Made by a program: the position numbers and the translations under genes. Shown here piece after piece: positions 17,620 through 27,470 of a stretch of 34,596 nt of DNA (its first letter is position 1; every line of letters begins with the position of its first letter). This stretch comes from Bacteroidales bacterium. GTDB taxonomy: Bacteria > Bacteroidota > Bacteroidia > Bacteroidales > GCA-2748055. Under the pieces are notes generated by a model. The model was given only the letters and a program-made list of their open reading frames with translations. It did no database searches and was not told where the DNA came from. The stretch spans positions 1-34,596 of the forward strand of contig JAIOZM010000045.1 of assembly GCA_021740585.1 (NCBI GenBank), in the 5' to 3' direction.

Positions 17620-18675
17620 TCAATGAAGAGCATATTTAATATTTGCCCCTGTCCTATAATTTCCATATCCAAGATTGATCCCTACCCAGTCTCCCACATT
17701 GGGGAGGCTGTTCGTTCCATCGCCATTGGCATCTCCCTTGCATTCGTCATCCTTAAAAGAAGTTACTATAGCTCCATCAATATTTAGTATGCCAGTCCCA
17801 TGCATATCAATCCGTGTGTCAGAATACATCTTGAGAGCAGCATTCGTCGCCAGAGTAAGTATGGCATCACTTGTTACCCCAATATGACCCGTGGCTATGA
17901 ATGGTACATCGTATTCATTCCAGTCAACAATATTTTCCACAGTATATCCATTTACAAAGATTCCATTGTATTTGTTTGTTATTTCAGGATTATCCGGATG
18001 ATTGAAGGTGTTAGTGGCATCAAAGCTCATATTAACATCAATAACCACCGGTATGTCATTTCCATAAAACTCATTTAAAGATACTATCGATGCTAAATTG
18101 GCTGACAAAAGGCAGAGCGCTCCGTTAGTATTATCATTGAGAAGCCCACCATAATTATAGCCGAATGTGCAGTTGGTTATTGTAATCATGGATTTCACTT
18201 CAAGGGTGGAAGTGTGATCTCCAAATCCTCCACCATATAAAAACTTGCAATTATGAAAAGTAGAAGCATCTCCAGCCGCTATTATGCAACCCCAGTCTTT
18301 TGAAGATGGTGAGCTTGATCCCTTATCTTTATTCGTATCCCCTTTCCATAAATCGTCCTTTATAGATGTAAAAACAATGGGTTTTTCAACTGTTCCTATT
18401 GCAATCACGGAACCACCATAATTAATATCAAGTCTGCAATCCTCTTTGAATTTAATTACAGTTCCCGGAGGGATAATCAGCTGGGCATCTATCTGCACGG
18501 CTTCTTCCACAATGTAAACTTTGGAGGAATCCAGGGTGGTGAAAACATCAATCGAAGTCAATGTTTGGATCACAACGGGATTCTCATCAGAGGGATTCTC
18601 TTTCTCACAAGAGAAAAACCAGACACAACATCCTAAAACCATCAAGGTTTTAAGTGCAAAAAAATTTGTTTTCAT
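17620..18675 (-). CDS. Lipoprotein with right-handed beta-helix repeats, function unknown
   Basis: 351 residues. A lipoprotein signal (cleavage before C23 in WFFSC) is followed by a parallel beta-helix with short repeating strands (e.g. GTVIKFKEDCRLDINYGG). A motif is duplicated: SIKDDLWKGDTNKDKG near 104 and SFKDDECKGDANGDG near 306, both Asp-rich and possibly calcium-binding, each followed by a DW(G/V) strand. The protein stops soon after the second copy, at a point where the first copy continues with another helix turn (NCKFLYGGG versus NIKYALH-stop), so the C-terminus may be shortened. Expected on the periplasmic or outer surface. It is a single-gene unit with its own terminator. No enzymatic residues can be assigned. 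Confidence 0.8.
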   Translation of the reverse strand: MKTNFFALKTLMVLGCCVWFFSCEKENPSDENPVVIQTLTSIDVFTTLDSSKVYIVEEAVQIDAQLIIPPGTVIKFKEDCRLDINYGGSVIAIGTVEKPIVFTSIKDDLWKGDTNKDKGSSSPSSKDWGCIIAAGDASTFHNCKFLYGGGFGDHTSTLEVKSMITITNCTFGYNYGGLLNDNTNGALCLLSANLASIVSLNEFYGNDIPVVIDVNMSFDATNTFNHPDNPEITNKYNGIFVNGYTVENIVDWNEYDVPFIATGHIGVTSDAILTLATNAALKMYSDTRIDMHGTGILNIDGAIVTSFKDDECKGDANGDGTNSLPNVGDWVGINLGYGNYRTGANIKYALH

Positions 18676-19021
18676 ATGGTTTAGTTATTAAAAGTAAAAG
18701 AGAACCTAATGTACAAAATATTAAGACACTACGTATTTTATTTTAGATATTATTATGGTATATGAAAAAATTTTTACCCGGTACTTTAGCTCTTTTTTAA
18801 AACTGGCCAAAACTCCAATTCGGCATTGAACTTCGTAAAGATTTCAAGGTATGGAACTATGGAATTCTTCTTTTAGTTAAAAGTGGAAATAGCGATTAAA
18901 TTGACCAAAAAAATGAAAAAAATGAAAAAATCACTTTAAGCGGCAGAGAAACAACAAAAAATATAATTTTGCCTGATGGGAAAAGTACAGAATAAAATAG
19001 CTATCTAATTCCTTAAAAATA
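18676..19021. other. 346-base intergenic region between divergent genes
   Basis: Very AT-rich, with stops in all frames. It should contain promoters for both flanking genes; only the one for the DUF2200 gene (18964-18971) is convincing. A short A-rich direct repeat (AAAAAAATG twice, about 18907-18924) is the only other structure I see. Confidence 0.4.
18964..18971 (+). promoter_or_regulatory. -7 box upstream of the DUF2200 gene
   Basis: TAATTTTG matches the Bacteroidota -7 consensus TAnnTTTG and lies 50 bases before the ATG. No good TTTG -33 element is found at the right spacing, so this is a partial match. Confidence 0.4.
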
Positions 19022-19387
19022 ATGAAAGAAACTACCACACATAATGAACGAATTGCAAAACTGATTTTTGCTGAGGTTTATCCCCACTATTTATCCAAAG
19101 TGGAGAAAAAAGGAAGGACAAAAGAAGAATTGCATAGGGTCATTGAATGGCTAACCGGTTTTGATAATGAAAAACTGCAAGATCAGATAGACAAAGAAGT
19201 TAGTTTTGAAACATTTTTTAAAAATGCTAAACTAAACCCTAATGCACACCTTATTAGTGGTATGATATGTGGCTATAGAATAGAAGAAATAGAAAATCCC
19301 CTGACAAAAAAAGCCCGGTACCTGGATAAGCTGGTGGATGAGCTGGCGAAGGGGAAAAAGATGGAAAAAATATTACGGGGGCAATAA
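19022..19387 (+). CDS. DUF2200 family protein
   Basis: 121 residues, close to the family length. Conserved blocks are visible: FAEVYPHYLSKVEKKGRTKEEL near the start, VIEWLTGFD, SFETFFKNAKLNPNAHLISG, and the C-terminal YLDKLVDELAKGKKMEKILR. There is no signal peptide or membrane segment, so it is cytosolic. Family function is unknown. It stands alone, with a -7 box 50 bases upstream. Confidence 0.9.
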   Translation: MKETTTHNERIAKLIFAEVYPHYLSKVEKKGRTKEELHRVIEWLTGFDNEKLQDQIDKEVSFETFFKNAKLNPNAHLISGMICGYRIEEIENPLTKKARYLDKLVDELAKGKKMEKILRGQ

Positions 19388-19494
19388 GGAAAACTAACTA
19401 CCTTTACTCCCGTAAAAATTCATCATAAAAAATGTTGAGGCTTAACGGTTTGAATAGACAAATTTGAAATTAAAGGATATCAATCCGGCAATAT

Positions 19495-20604
19495 TCAATT
19501 TGCTAAAAATATAGCCTTAGTAAAACTTCCGGCGGGATTCTGAAGCGACAGGAAATACATTCCCGGCTGAAAATTGCTTAAATCCCATATCAACTCAACC
19601 TCCGATTGATGCGTTTTTTCTACCGAAATATTTTTTAGCATTGTGCCACTGGTATTTAGGAGACTTAGTTGGTAACTCTGATTTAAAATGGAGTTAAAGC
19701 TTATCGTTGCCATATCTCTGACCGGATTCGGATAAATACCTAAACCGCATTCATACAGGGTTTTAGGATTATCAATTGAGGTAGTCGAAATTAAAGGCTT
19801 GCCTGCCTCCACCCAGGCACTGTAAAATAGAGAGGAAAATGCCCTCGTTCCTTCATTGAAATTTATTTGGGTAAATCTTTTTGAGAACTCCCACATGGCA
19901 TCCAGATAGGCGGTTGAACTGGTATTCGAATCGACAGATTTACCGTAATTATCGGCGGCCATAATTGAATCGACATATACGTAATTCGCATAAATATAAT
20001 TGAAAATATAATCTTTAGTGTTATCTATGCTCTCAACTTCAGTAATATTTATAGTAATTTCATCTTTAAACCGGTTGATCATATCAGATTCAAATCTGCT
20101 GTGGATTCCTTTATTACCGGTGAATTGTCCATCGTAATTCCGTGTAATATGCAAAGGCATAAAACCGTCGGCCACATAATGACTAAGGTCTGCAGCGTAG
20201 AATTTTGCTTTTTCCCAGTCCCGGCTTTTTAATTTGGAAACCAATGAATCGTATGCATCCAAAGTTGCCCAGGGCAAATAACCCTGATCGTCCACGAACT
20301 TTGTTCCGTATGAATCAATTAATGAATCCAGATCCTGGGTGATGCGTCCTGTTTCTAAAAAATCAGTATAATTATCAATGTCGATATAATGTTTTGGACC
20401 TTCAGTGGGATCGCTGCCTTTTCTATAATCGGCATCAGAGCTGTGCTGACTTAAGTAAGTATTCCAATCAACAAATTCGGCCATCTCAGCAGGGAGGTTG
20501 AAGGTCATATTCCATCCTATGATGATGTGGCCGTTATATCCCCAGCTTGAAAGAATGAGGGTTACTGCAAGGAGGGAAGGGAGAAGGAGTTTTTTTCTAT
20601 TCAT
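19495..20604 (-). CDS. Secreted S1/P1-nuclease or zinc phospholipase C-like enzyme with T9SS sorting domain
   Basis: 369 residues from the ATG at 20604, preferred over an in-frame ATG at 20643 because it begins a clean signal peptide (MNRKKLLLPSLLAV); the longer start lies inside a palindrome. Cleavage at LSS would leave W21 as the first mature residue in WGYNGH, as in S1/P1 nucleases and phospholipase C, where that Trp and the nearby His bind zinc. Further ligand motifs are HYIDID, LSHYVADGFMPLH and GIHSRFE. The C-terminus (about 292-369, with YPNP and GMYFLSLQ) is a type A sorting domain, so type IX export is expected. Nuclease versus phospholipase cannot be settled by eye. It lies 97 bases downstream of the tricorn gene on the same strand. 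Confidence 0.82.
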   Translation of the reverse strand: MNRKKLLLPSLLAVTLILSSWGYNGHIIIGWNMTFNLPAEMAEFVDWNTYLSQHSSDADYRKGSDPTEGPKHYIDIDNYTDFLETGRITQDLDSLIDSYGTKFVDDQGYLPWATLDAYDSLVSKLKSRDWEKAKFYAADLSHYVADGFMPLHITRNYDGQFTGNKGIHSRFESDMINRFKDEITINITEVESIDNTKDYIFNYIYANYVYVDSIMAADNYGKSVDSNTSSTAYLDAMWEFSKRFTQINFNEGTRAFSSLFYSAWVEAGKPLISTTSIDNPKTLYECGLGIYPNPVRDMATISFNSILNQSYQLSLLNTSGTMLKNISVEKTHQSEVELIWDLSNFQPGMYFLSLQNPAGSFTKAIFLAN

Positions 20605-20616
20605 ATATGTGAAGTT

Positions 20617-20646
20617 AGTATGGACGTTGCATGCAACGTCCATACT
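20617..20646. repeat. 30-bp perfect palindrome
   Basis: AGTATGGACGTTGCA and its exact reverse complement meet with no spacer (centre between 20631 and 20632). It sits in the leader of the nuclease-like gene, 12 bases before its ATG. The GACGTTGCATGCAACGTC core resembles short REP-like units of Bacteroidota. It has no T-run, so it is not a terminator. Confidence 0.75.
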
Positions 20647-20701
20647 GCCATTAAATATTAGTATTACTTACGCCCTTTCATGCAAGGGTGATACAAATTT
20701 T

Positions 20702-23700
20702 CTATTTAGATTTATCAGGTGCTGCAGGAACAGGAGCAATCTCTTTATATTGATCCATCTGGCTCAAAATAACTGCTATAGCTTTATCCAGCTGAGCATC
20801 ATTGCCGAGGAATTCCTGATGCGGATCGTTATCCAGATAAATATCAGGTTCCACACCAAAACCTTCAATAATCCATTCGCTCTTATATCCGCTATAGGAA
20901 GCAAATTCAGGCTTTCTAAGATCTTGTCCGTCGAGGAAAGGTAATGAGCCGGAAATACCTACTACGCCACCCCAGGTGCGGGTTCCAATTACAGTTCCAA
21001 GCTTATTTTGCTTGAATGAGTATGGGAACAGGTCACCGTCTGAAGCTGAAGAGCGATCGATAAGCAGAACTTTAGGTCCCAGGATTTGAGCTTCAGGAAC
21101 CGGACTTCCGTCAGGGAAGTTTCTTCTCATGGTTGCACGGGTAAGATCTCTTCTCAGTCGTTCAATTATCATCGGAGACACATTTCCACCGCCGTTTCCG
21201 CGATCATCAATTATAAGTCCTTTTTTATCCAGCTGTGGATAGAAGTGTTTTGCGAATTCATTTAATCCATCGGGTCCCATATCAGGAATATGAATATATC
21301 CAATCTGTCCATTGGTTTTTTCAGCTACATAATCGATGTTGTGTTGCACCCACTTGTAATAATACAAAGCTGATTCATCGGCCAGGGGTTTAATGATCAC
21401 TTTACGGCTGCCATCCATGCTTGGTTTTGAATTCACGGTTAACTCCACATCTTTGTTTGCTTGTCCTACCAGCGAAGAATAAATATCCTGCATATTGGCT
21501 GTTGAATTTCCGTTTACAGCTAAAATATAGTCTCCAACACTTACACCTACCCCAATCTCCGTTAGTGGCGATCTGAGATTAGAACTCCAGTTGGCTCCTT
21601 TAAGAATATTGTCTACCTTGAAATATCCTGAGGAATGTTTGCTTACATCGCCTCCCAGTAATCCAACATTGATTCTTTCAGGCATAGCTTTTTCACCTGA
21701 ATTTACGTAAGAGTGTCCCACGTTTAATTCACCAATCATTTCACCAATAATATAAGTCAGGTCATCACGATGTTTTACATAAGGCACCAATTGACCATAT
21801 TTCGCTTTCATAGCCGGCCAGTCCACACCATGCATGTTAGGCACATAGAAAAAATCGCGCATTTGTCTCCAGCTTTCATCAAAGATTTGGGCCCATTCTT
21901 CATTGTGATTAAGAGTAACGGTAAGCCCCGATAAATCAATCGGATCAGTTATGCTTACTGCAGCAGAAGGTAAATCAATTACGGTCCATTTACCCATGCT
22001 TCCTACCAACATTTTTTTACCATTGGCGGAAATGGAAAAATTCAGATTCTTCCCAAGTTCGGTCTCCTTTTTCTTTTCGAGATCAAAGAATTTGGCTGTT
22101 ACACCCGATCCTTGCTGAAAATCGACATAATAGATTTTTCCAACAGCCGATTGTAAATTGAAATAGTTAGAGGCCTTAATGTCCAGCGAAAGAATTCTGT
22201 CTCCTAAACCTTCAGTGTCGATTTTAGTTGTTTTGTCATCTTCCTTGCTTTCCTTTTCATCCTTTTTAGCATCCTTATCCTCTTCATCAATTTTTACCAG
22301 TACATTCTCGCTTGCAAATGGTGAAGGAGTATCTTTGGCAAGGGTAACCAGATAAATTTTAGACATATCGGAGTAGGAATGGTTCCACTCTGTTCTGCTG
22401 TAGGTTGGATTGAAATCCCGGTTTGATGCAAAATATAAATATTTTCCATCGGGTGAGAATTCAGGATCACCTGAGTCATACCAGCTGTCGGTTACATCAT
22501 AGAATTTTTTAGTCTCTAAATTGTATAATTTAATGATGCCGAATTCGTTCTTTGGTGCCGAACCGAACGCAATCCATTTGCTGTCGGGTGACCAGTCATA
22601 GTCGCCGGGAACAGTATATTTCTCTGTACTAACAAGACTTACTTCACCGGTTGCCACATCAACATATCTTAATCTCATTTTCCGGTCGTGGAACAGAATT
22701 TTCTTGCTGTCGGGCGACCATTTAAAGCTGAATATATAGGTGTCGGCGTCTTTTGTCAATTGTTTTGCAGGTTCCGTACCATCCTGTTTTTGAACGTAAA
22801 TTTCAAATTCACCTGATTTGTCTGAAATATAAGCAATATTTTTTCCATCGGGTGACCATTCCACATTGCGTTCATGGGTTCCCGATGTTTGGGTGAAATT
22901 ATAGGTAATCCCTGATTTTACAGGAAGGCTGAAAATATCGCCTCTGGCTGCAAGAATTACCCGCTCTCCGTTCGGAGACACATCACCCGATGCAATATTT
23001 TTACTTACATCTTTAATTTCCGTGCGGGCATATGGGGTATCTTCTGCAATGGAAATTTTAACTTTCTCAGATTTATTAGTCGCAGGATCGAACTTATAAA
23101 TGTATCCGCCGTTCTCAAAAACGATCATATTATTGTTCGAGGATGGGAATTTAATATCATATTCTTCAAAGTTGGTAAGTTTACTTGTAGTTTTTGTACC
23201 CAGGTCATAAACAAAAAGGTTCATTCTACGGTCTCTGTCTGAAAGGAAATAAATCTTATTTCCAATCCACATTGGTATAATTTCCTGATTGTCGGTTTCC
23301 GTGATCTTTTCAACTTTTCCCGATTTAAAGTCGAATATCCTTATATCATCAGCCATCCCTCCTTTATAGTATTTCCAGGTTCTGAATTCCCTGAACACCC
23401 AGTTAAAAGCAAGTTTTTTTCCATCGGGAGAATAGGAGGAGAATCCACCATAAGAAAGCGGAAGCTGTTCCGAAAGGCCACCTTCAACAGGAACTGTAAA
23501 TAACTGACCTTTAAAGGAATTAAAAGTGATTTTTCTTGAACGGTAAAGAATGTTCTTTCCATCGGGAGTCCATCCGATTACAATATTATTTGGCCCCATG
23601 CGGTCGCCCATATCATCGCGGCCTAATGTTGCAGTAAAAGTCAGTCTTTTTGGTGTTCCACCGTGTGCAGGAATTACAAAAACCTCTGTGTTGCCGTCGT

Positions 23701-23950
23701 ATTGACCTGTAAAGGCAATGAGTTTACCATCAGGGGAGAATCTGGCGAAGGATTCATAACCATTATGACTGGTTAATTTTCTTGCCATACCACCATTTGC
23801 ATCGACGGTATAAAGATCACCTGCATTCGAAAACACAATTTGATCACCGTAAATAGTAGGGAATCTTAGTAAACGGGTTTCATCCTGAGCATTGGCAAAA
23901 GCAATTGTCAGGAAGAATACACCCAAAATTGATAAAAAACGTTTTTTCAT
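20702..23950 (-). CDS. Tricorn-type periplasmic serine protease
   Basis: 1082 residues. A signal peptide (about 1-21, ending ANAQ) is followed by two beta-propellers made of WSPDGK/FSPDGK blades (about 25-540), then an Asp/Lys-rich linker (EDKDAKKDEKESKEDDK, about 550-575). Next come the C1/core region, a PDZ domain (about 790-870) and the S41-like catalytic core. Catalytic residues fit tricorn: H746 in NVGHSY, S970 and D971 in SASDGD, and an acidic residue at about E1034 in GFGVEPD. Archaeal tricorn degrades proteasome peptides in the cytosol; Bacteroidota forms with signal peptides act in the periplasm, probably trimming imported peptides. The peptide-degrading role is inferred. Confidence 0.93.
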   Translation of the reverse strand: MKKRFLSILGVFFLTIAFANAQDETRLLRFPTIYGDQIVFSNAGDLYTVDANGGMARKLTSHNGYESFARFSPDGKLIAFTGQYDGNTEVFVIPAHGGTPKRLTFTATLGRDDMGDRMGPNNIVIGWTPDGKNILYRSRKITFNSFKGQLFTVPVEGGLSEQLPLSYGGFSSYSPDGKKLAFNWVFREFRTWKYYKGGMADDIRIFDFKSGKVEKITETDNQEIIPMWIGNKIYFLSDRDRRMNLFVYDLGTKTTSKLTNFEEYDIKFPSSNNNMIVFENGGYIYKFDPATNKSEKVKISIAEDTPYARTEIKDVSKNIASGDVSPNGERVILAARGDIFSLPVKSGITYNFTQTSGTHERNVEWSPDGKNIAYISDKSGEFEIYVQKQDGTEPAKQLTKDADTYIFSFKWSPDSKKILFHDRKMRLRYVDVATGEVSLVSTEKYTVPGDYDWSPDSKWIAFGSAPKNEFGIIKLYNLETKKFYDVTDSWYDSGDPEFSPDGKYLYFASNRDFNPTYSRTEWNHSYSDMSKIYLVTLAKDTPSPFASENVLVKIDEEDKDAKKDEKESKEDDKTTKIDTEGLGDRILSLDIKASNYFNLQSAVGKIYYVDFQQGSGVTAKFFDLEKKKETELGKNLNFSISANGKKMLVGSMGKWTVIDLPSAAVSITDPIDLSGLTVTLNHNEEWAQIFDESWRQMRDFFYVPNMHGVDWPAMKAKYGQLVPYVKHRDDLTYIIGEMIGELNVGHSYVNSGEKAMPERINVGLLGGDVSKHSSGYFKVDNILKGANWSSNLRSPLTEIGVGVSVGDYILAVNGNSTANMQDIYSSLVGQANKDVELTVNSKPSMDGSRKVIIKPLADESALYYYKWVQHNIDYVAEKTNGQIGYIHIPDMGPDGLNEFAKHFYPQLDKKGLIIDDRGNGGGNVSPMIIERLRRDLTRATMRRNFPDGSPVPEAQILGPKVLLIDRSSASDGDLFPYSFKQNKLGTVIGTRTWGGVVGISGSLPFLDGQDLRKPEFASYSGYKSEWIIEGFGVEPDIYLDNDPHQEFLGNDAQLDKAIAVILSQMDQYKEIAPVPAAPDKSK

Positions 23951-24089
23951 ATGTTTAATTTTTTGAAAACCTAAAAAGGCATTTATTTAAATAAAATTGG
24001 AGTTTGTAAATTTAAACAAATCTCCTACTTTTAAAAGAATTATTAATCTGTTGTTGAAAACATTGTTTTAACAGCTTTGTTCATAAAAC

Positions 24090-24119
24090 TATCTTTGCAA
24101 GGATCATTTAAGGGGGAGG
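24090..24119 (+). promoter_or_regulatory. -7 box and strong Shine-Dalgarno of the GH3 fusion gene
   Basis: TATCTTTG (24090-24097) matches TAnnTTTG and lies 25 bases before the ATG. A GGGGGAGGA run ends 3 bases before the ATG at 24123. Such a clear Shine-Dalgarno is unusual in Bacteroidota. The -33 element is weak (TTG at 24063-24065, spacer longer than usual). Confidence 0.5.
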
Positions 24120-24122
24120 AAA

Positions 24123-27100
24123 ATGAAGAGTTATTTTATCCAGGGAATCATTTTATTTATTGGTTTTTTATTTATTCTGAATGTCCATCAATCGGGCTAC
24201 AGTGCGCTCAATGACTATAAAACAGCGGTGCAAAGTGAACCGGCATTTTTGTCGGCCGACTCGTTGTGGGTCGATTCTGTTTTGAATTCCTTAAGTCTGG
24301 AGGAGAAAATTGCACAGTTAATAATGGTACCTGCCTACTCCTACATGGGAGCAGATCATTTTAATGATATAAATCTTCTAATCGAAAGGTATAATATTGG
24401 TGGCATCATTTTTATGAAAGGAAGTCCGGTAAGGCAGGCAAAATTGACCAATCATTTTCAATCCTTGGCAAAAACCCCGATTATGATTGCCCTGGATGCG
24501 GAATGGGGTTTGGGGATGCGCCTCGATTCCACCATTTCTTATCCCTGGCAGATGATGCTGGGGGCCATTCAGGATGAAGCACTTATTTACCAAATGGGTT
24601 TAGATATTGGGAAGCAATTGAGAAGACTGGGTGTTCATGTAAATTTTGCTCCTGTTGTCGATATAAATAACAATCCTGATAATCCGGTTATCAACGCCAG
24701 ATCCTTTGGTGAAGACAGGGAAAATGTGGCGCGTAAAGCACTGATGTATGCCCGGGGATTAGAAGATGCCGGGGTAATTGCAACTCTAAAACATTTTCCC
24801 GGACACGGAGATACCGACTCAGATTCTCATTATTCCTTGCCCGTAATTAGACACGATTATGCACGATTAGATTCCCTCGAATTATACCCGTTTAAGTATA
24901 TAATTGGCAGAGGTGGACAAGCCATCATGTCGGCGCACTTAAATGTTTTGAATCTCGATTCAACAGAAAATCTGGCTTCCTCACTTTCCCCCAAAGTTAT
25001 TAACGACTTGCTTTTAACTCAATTAAATTTCAAAGGACTTGTATTTACTGATGCACTAAGCATGCAGGCTGTTTCTGATTTTCATAAAGCCGGAGACCTC
25101 GAACTTATGGCATATAATGCCGGAAATGATATCCTGCTGGCTCCGTCGGATGTGGGAAAAGCAATTTCGAGTATTAGCAGGGAAGTAAGAAGAGACCGGA
25201 TATCTGAGGAAGAACTAAACAGAAGATGCCGGAAAGTTTTAATGGCAAAATACTGGCTGGGATTAAATATGAAACAAAATGTAAAGACAGATTCTCTCAT
25301 CGAAGATCTGAACAATCCCTTTTATCTGGCCGAAAAACAAAAAATTATAAGAAATTCTTTCACTTTAATAAAAAATGAAGGTGATATAATTCCGGTTAAG
25401 GATTTGGAAAAGCATAAGATTGCAAGTATTTCAATAGGAAATGGGAGGGAAGATGAATTTAGTAAAACCTTAAAGTTATATACTTCAGTCGATAATTTCT
25501 ATCTCTCAAGAGATAATATGTCATTCCTGAAAGATACACTCCTTCTAAAGATTAAACAATATAATACTGTTTTTGTAAGTATTCAGGGTACTTCTCCCTG
25601 GCCGTCATGGAATTATGGTGTGTATCCGGCTCTCATTAGTTTTCTGGCAGAAATAGAATTTGATGGAAACCTCATTTTAACTCTGTTCGGGAATCCTTAT
25701 GCACTTTCCGGATTGCAGCAAACCGACAATTTTGATGCTATATTACTCGCCTACGAAGATACTCCTGAAGCTAAAGAATTGGCTGCCCAGTCATTGTTCG
25801 GAGCTTTTCCGATCAACGGAAAGCTACCGGTAAGCCTTGGGGATTTGTTTCCCGTGAATACCGGAATTGAAAAAAAAGCATTAGACCGATTATCATATGG
25901 ATTTCCGGAAGAAGTAAATATGGATTCTCATGTTCTTAAGAGTATTGATACATTAATGATGGAAGCCTTTGCCCTGAAGTCGATGCCCGGAGGACAAATT
26001 CTTGTGGCAAAAGACGGCAAGGTAATCTTTCATAAAGCCTACGGTTATACATCTAATACCAGGAGGCAAAAACTTCTTCTGACGGATCTTTACGATCTGG
26101 CTTCCATAACAAAAATTGTAGCCACTATACCTGCTTTAATGAAATTGGAAGGTGAAGGCATGTTTTCCACCGAAAACCGCTTGGGAGAGGAGCTTAATTT
26201 ACCCGATTCATGCAATAAAAATGATATACTGATTAAAGATATTCTCACCCATCAATCGGGACTGGTTGCCTGGATACCTTTTTATTATAAAACCATTGAA
26301 CCTCTCGATAGCAGTGAAAGTCTGCTTAGCACAAATTTTTCATACACCTATCCCTATAAAATTGGGAGTAGTACTTATGCCAATAGAAATATTGTGTATA
26401 AGGAAAGTGTTTTTTCAAGCGATTTTTCCCTGGAGTATCCGATTAAAGTTGCTAAGGATTTATATCTGAGGGCTGATTTTAGGGATACAATTTTCTCTGA
26501 TATATATAATTCCGAATTACTCGAACCTGTTTACAGGTATAGCGATCTGGGCTACTATATATTTAAAGAAATGATTGAAGAGAAGACAGGCGTGTCTTTT
26601 TATCCTTTTTTATATGATAATTTTTATTCTAAAATAGGAGCGGAAACCTTAGGATATCTTCCTTTAAACCGCTTTCCTGTCGACAGAATTGTTCCCACAG
26701 AAAATGACATGATATTTAGAAGACAACTTTTACAGGGATATGTCCACGATCCCGGAGCGGCTATGCTGGGAGGCATAGCCGGACACGCTGGTGTTTTTTC
26801 CAATGCCAACGATTTGGCAAAAATTATGCAGATGTACCTGAATGGAGGAAAATACGGAGGAGAGACCTTCCTCGATAGCTCCATCCTGAAAAAATATACC
26901 GAAAGAGTTTATACCGATAACGGAAACCGTCGTGCCCTGGGTTTCGATAAACCCGAACCCGACGAAGATAAATCGGGGCCTACCTGCGCCTCAGCCAGTT
27001 TATCGAGCTATGGACATTCAGGATTCACCGGCACCCTTGCATGGGTCGATCCCGAATACGACTTAATTTATATTTTCCTTTCCAACCGGATTCATCCGAA

Positions 27101-27188
27101 TCAATACAATATTAGCCTCATTTCCGAGAATACACGCACGAAGATTCAACAGGTTGTTTATGATTCTATTTTGAGGGAAGTGCCTTGA
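24123..27188 (+). CDS. GH3 beta-N-acetylhexosaminidase (NagZ-type) fused to a beta-lactamase-fold serine hydrolase
   Basis: 1021 residues. After an N-terminal membrane/signal segment (about 8-28) comes a GH3 TIM barrel (about 45-375). It carries the NagZ signature KHFPGHGDTDSDSH at 223-236, with the D234/H236 catalytic dyad and a likely nucleophile in VFTDALSM. A GH3 C-terminal alpha/beta domain follows (about 390-585). Then comes a class C beta-lactamase/DD-peptidase fold (about 605-1010) with SITK (S661, K664), YSD (Y806) and HSG (H965). NagZ enzymes remove GlcNAc from cell-wall muropeptides; the serine hydrolase part may be an amidase, peptidase or esterase acting on the same material. Such fusions are known in Bacteroidota. 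The start is supported by the strong ribosome binding site. Confidence 0.9.
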   Translation: MKSYFIQGIILFIGFLFILNVHQSGYSALNDYKTAVQSEPAFLSADSLWVDSVLNSLSLEEKIAQLIMVPAYSYMGADHFNDINLLIERYNIGGIIFMKGSPVRQAKLTNHFQSLAKTPIMIALDAEWGLGMRLDSTISYPWQMMLGAIQDEALIYQMGLDIGKQLRRLGVHVNFAPVVDINNNPDNPVINARSFGEDRENVARKALMYARGLEDAGVIATLKHFPGHGDTDSDSHYSLPVIRHDYARLDSLELYPFKYIIGRGGQAIMSAHLNVLNLDSTENLASSLSPKVINDLLLTQLNFKGLVFTDALSMQAVSDFHKAGDLELMAYNAGNDILLAPSDVGKAISSISREVRRDRISEEELNRRCRKVLMAKYWLGLNMKQNVKTDSLIEDLNNPFYLAEKQKIIRNSFTLIKNEGDIIPVKDLEKHKIASISIGNGREDEFSKTLKLYTSVDNFYLSRDNMSFLKDTLLLKIKQYNTVFVSIQGTSPWPSWNYGVYPALISFLAEIEFDGNLILTLFGNPYALSGLQQTDNFDAILLAYEDTPEAKELAAQSLFGAFPINGKLPVSLGDLFPVNTGIEKKALDRLSYGFPEEVNMDSHVLKSIDTLMMEAFALKSMPGGQILVAKDGKVIFHKAYGYTSNTRRQKLLLTDLYDLASITKIVATIPALMKLEGEGMFSTENRLGEELNLPDSCNKNDILIKDILTHQSGLVAWIPFYYKTIEPLDSSESLLSTNFSYTYPYKIGSSTYANRNIVYKESVFSSDFSLEYPIKVAKDLYLRADFRDTIFSDIYNSELLEPVYRYSDLGYYIFKEMIEEKTGVSFYPFLYDNFYSKIGAETLGYLPLNRFPVDRIVPTENDMIFRRQLLQGYVHDPGAAMLGGIAGHAGVFSNANDLAKIMQMYLNGGKYGGETFLDSSILKKYTERVYTDNGNRRALGFDKPEPDEDKSGPTCASASLSSYGHSGFTGTLAWVDPEYDLIYIFLSNRIHPNQYNISLISENTRTKIQQVVYDSILREVP

Positions 27189-27470
27189 GTGCCTAAAGTG
27201 GGTTGGGGAAATCGGCTTCATCTTTTATTAGCATGTTTAAAAACAAGTAAAAAAGTTTACAAATTTTGATAAATATCATGCTTATGAACTAAAGTCTCCG
27301 AGTACTTTTGTTTAATTTTACAATTCAGGATGAGAAAATAGATATCTTCTGACAAATATTTACAAAAAAGCTCACTGAAATTTTTACAATTTTTTATAAT
27401 ATCCTTGACTTATGGTCAGTATTTTGGACTTTAAATTGAGGATTGAGATTTTACATTATAATTTTTTTAT

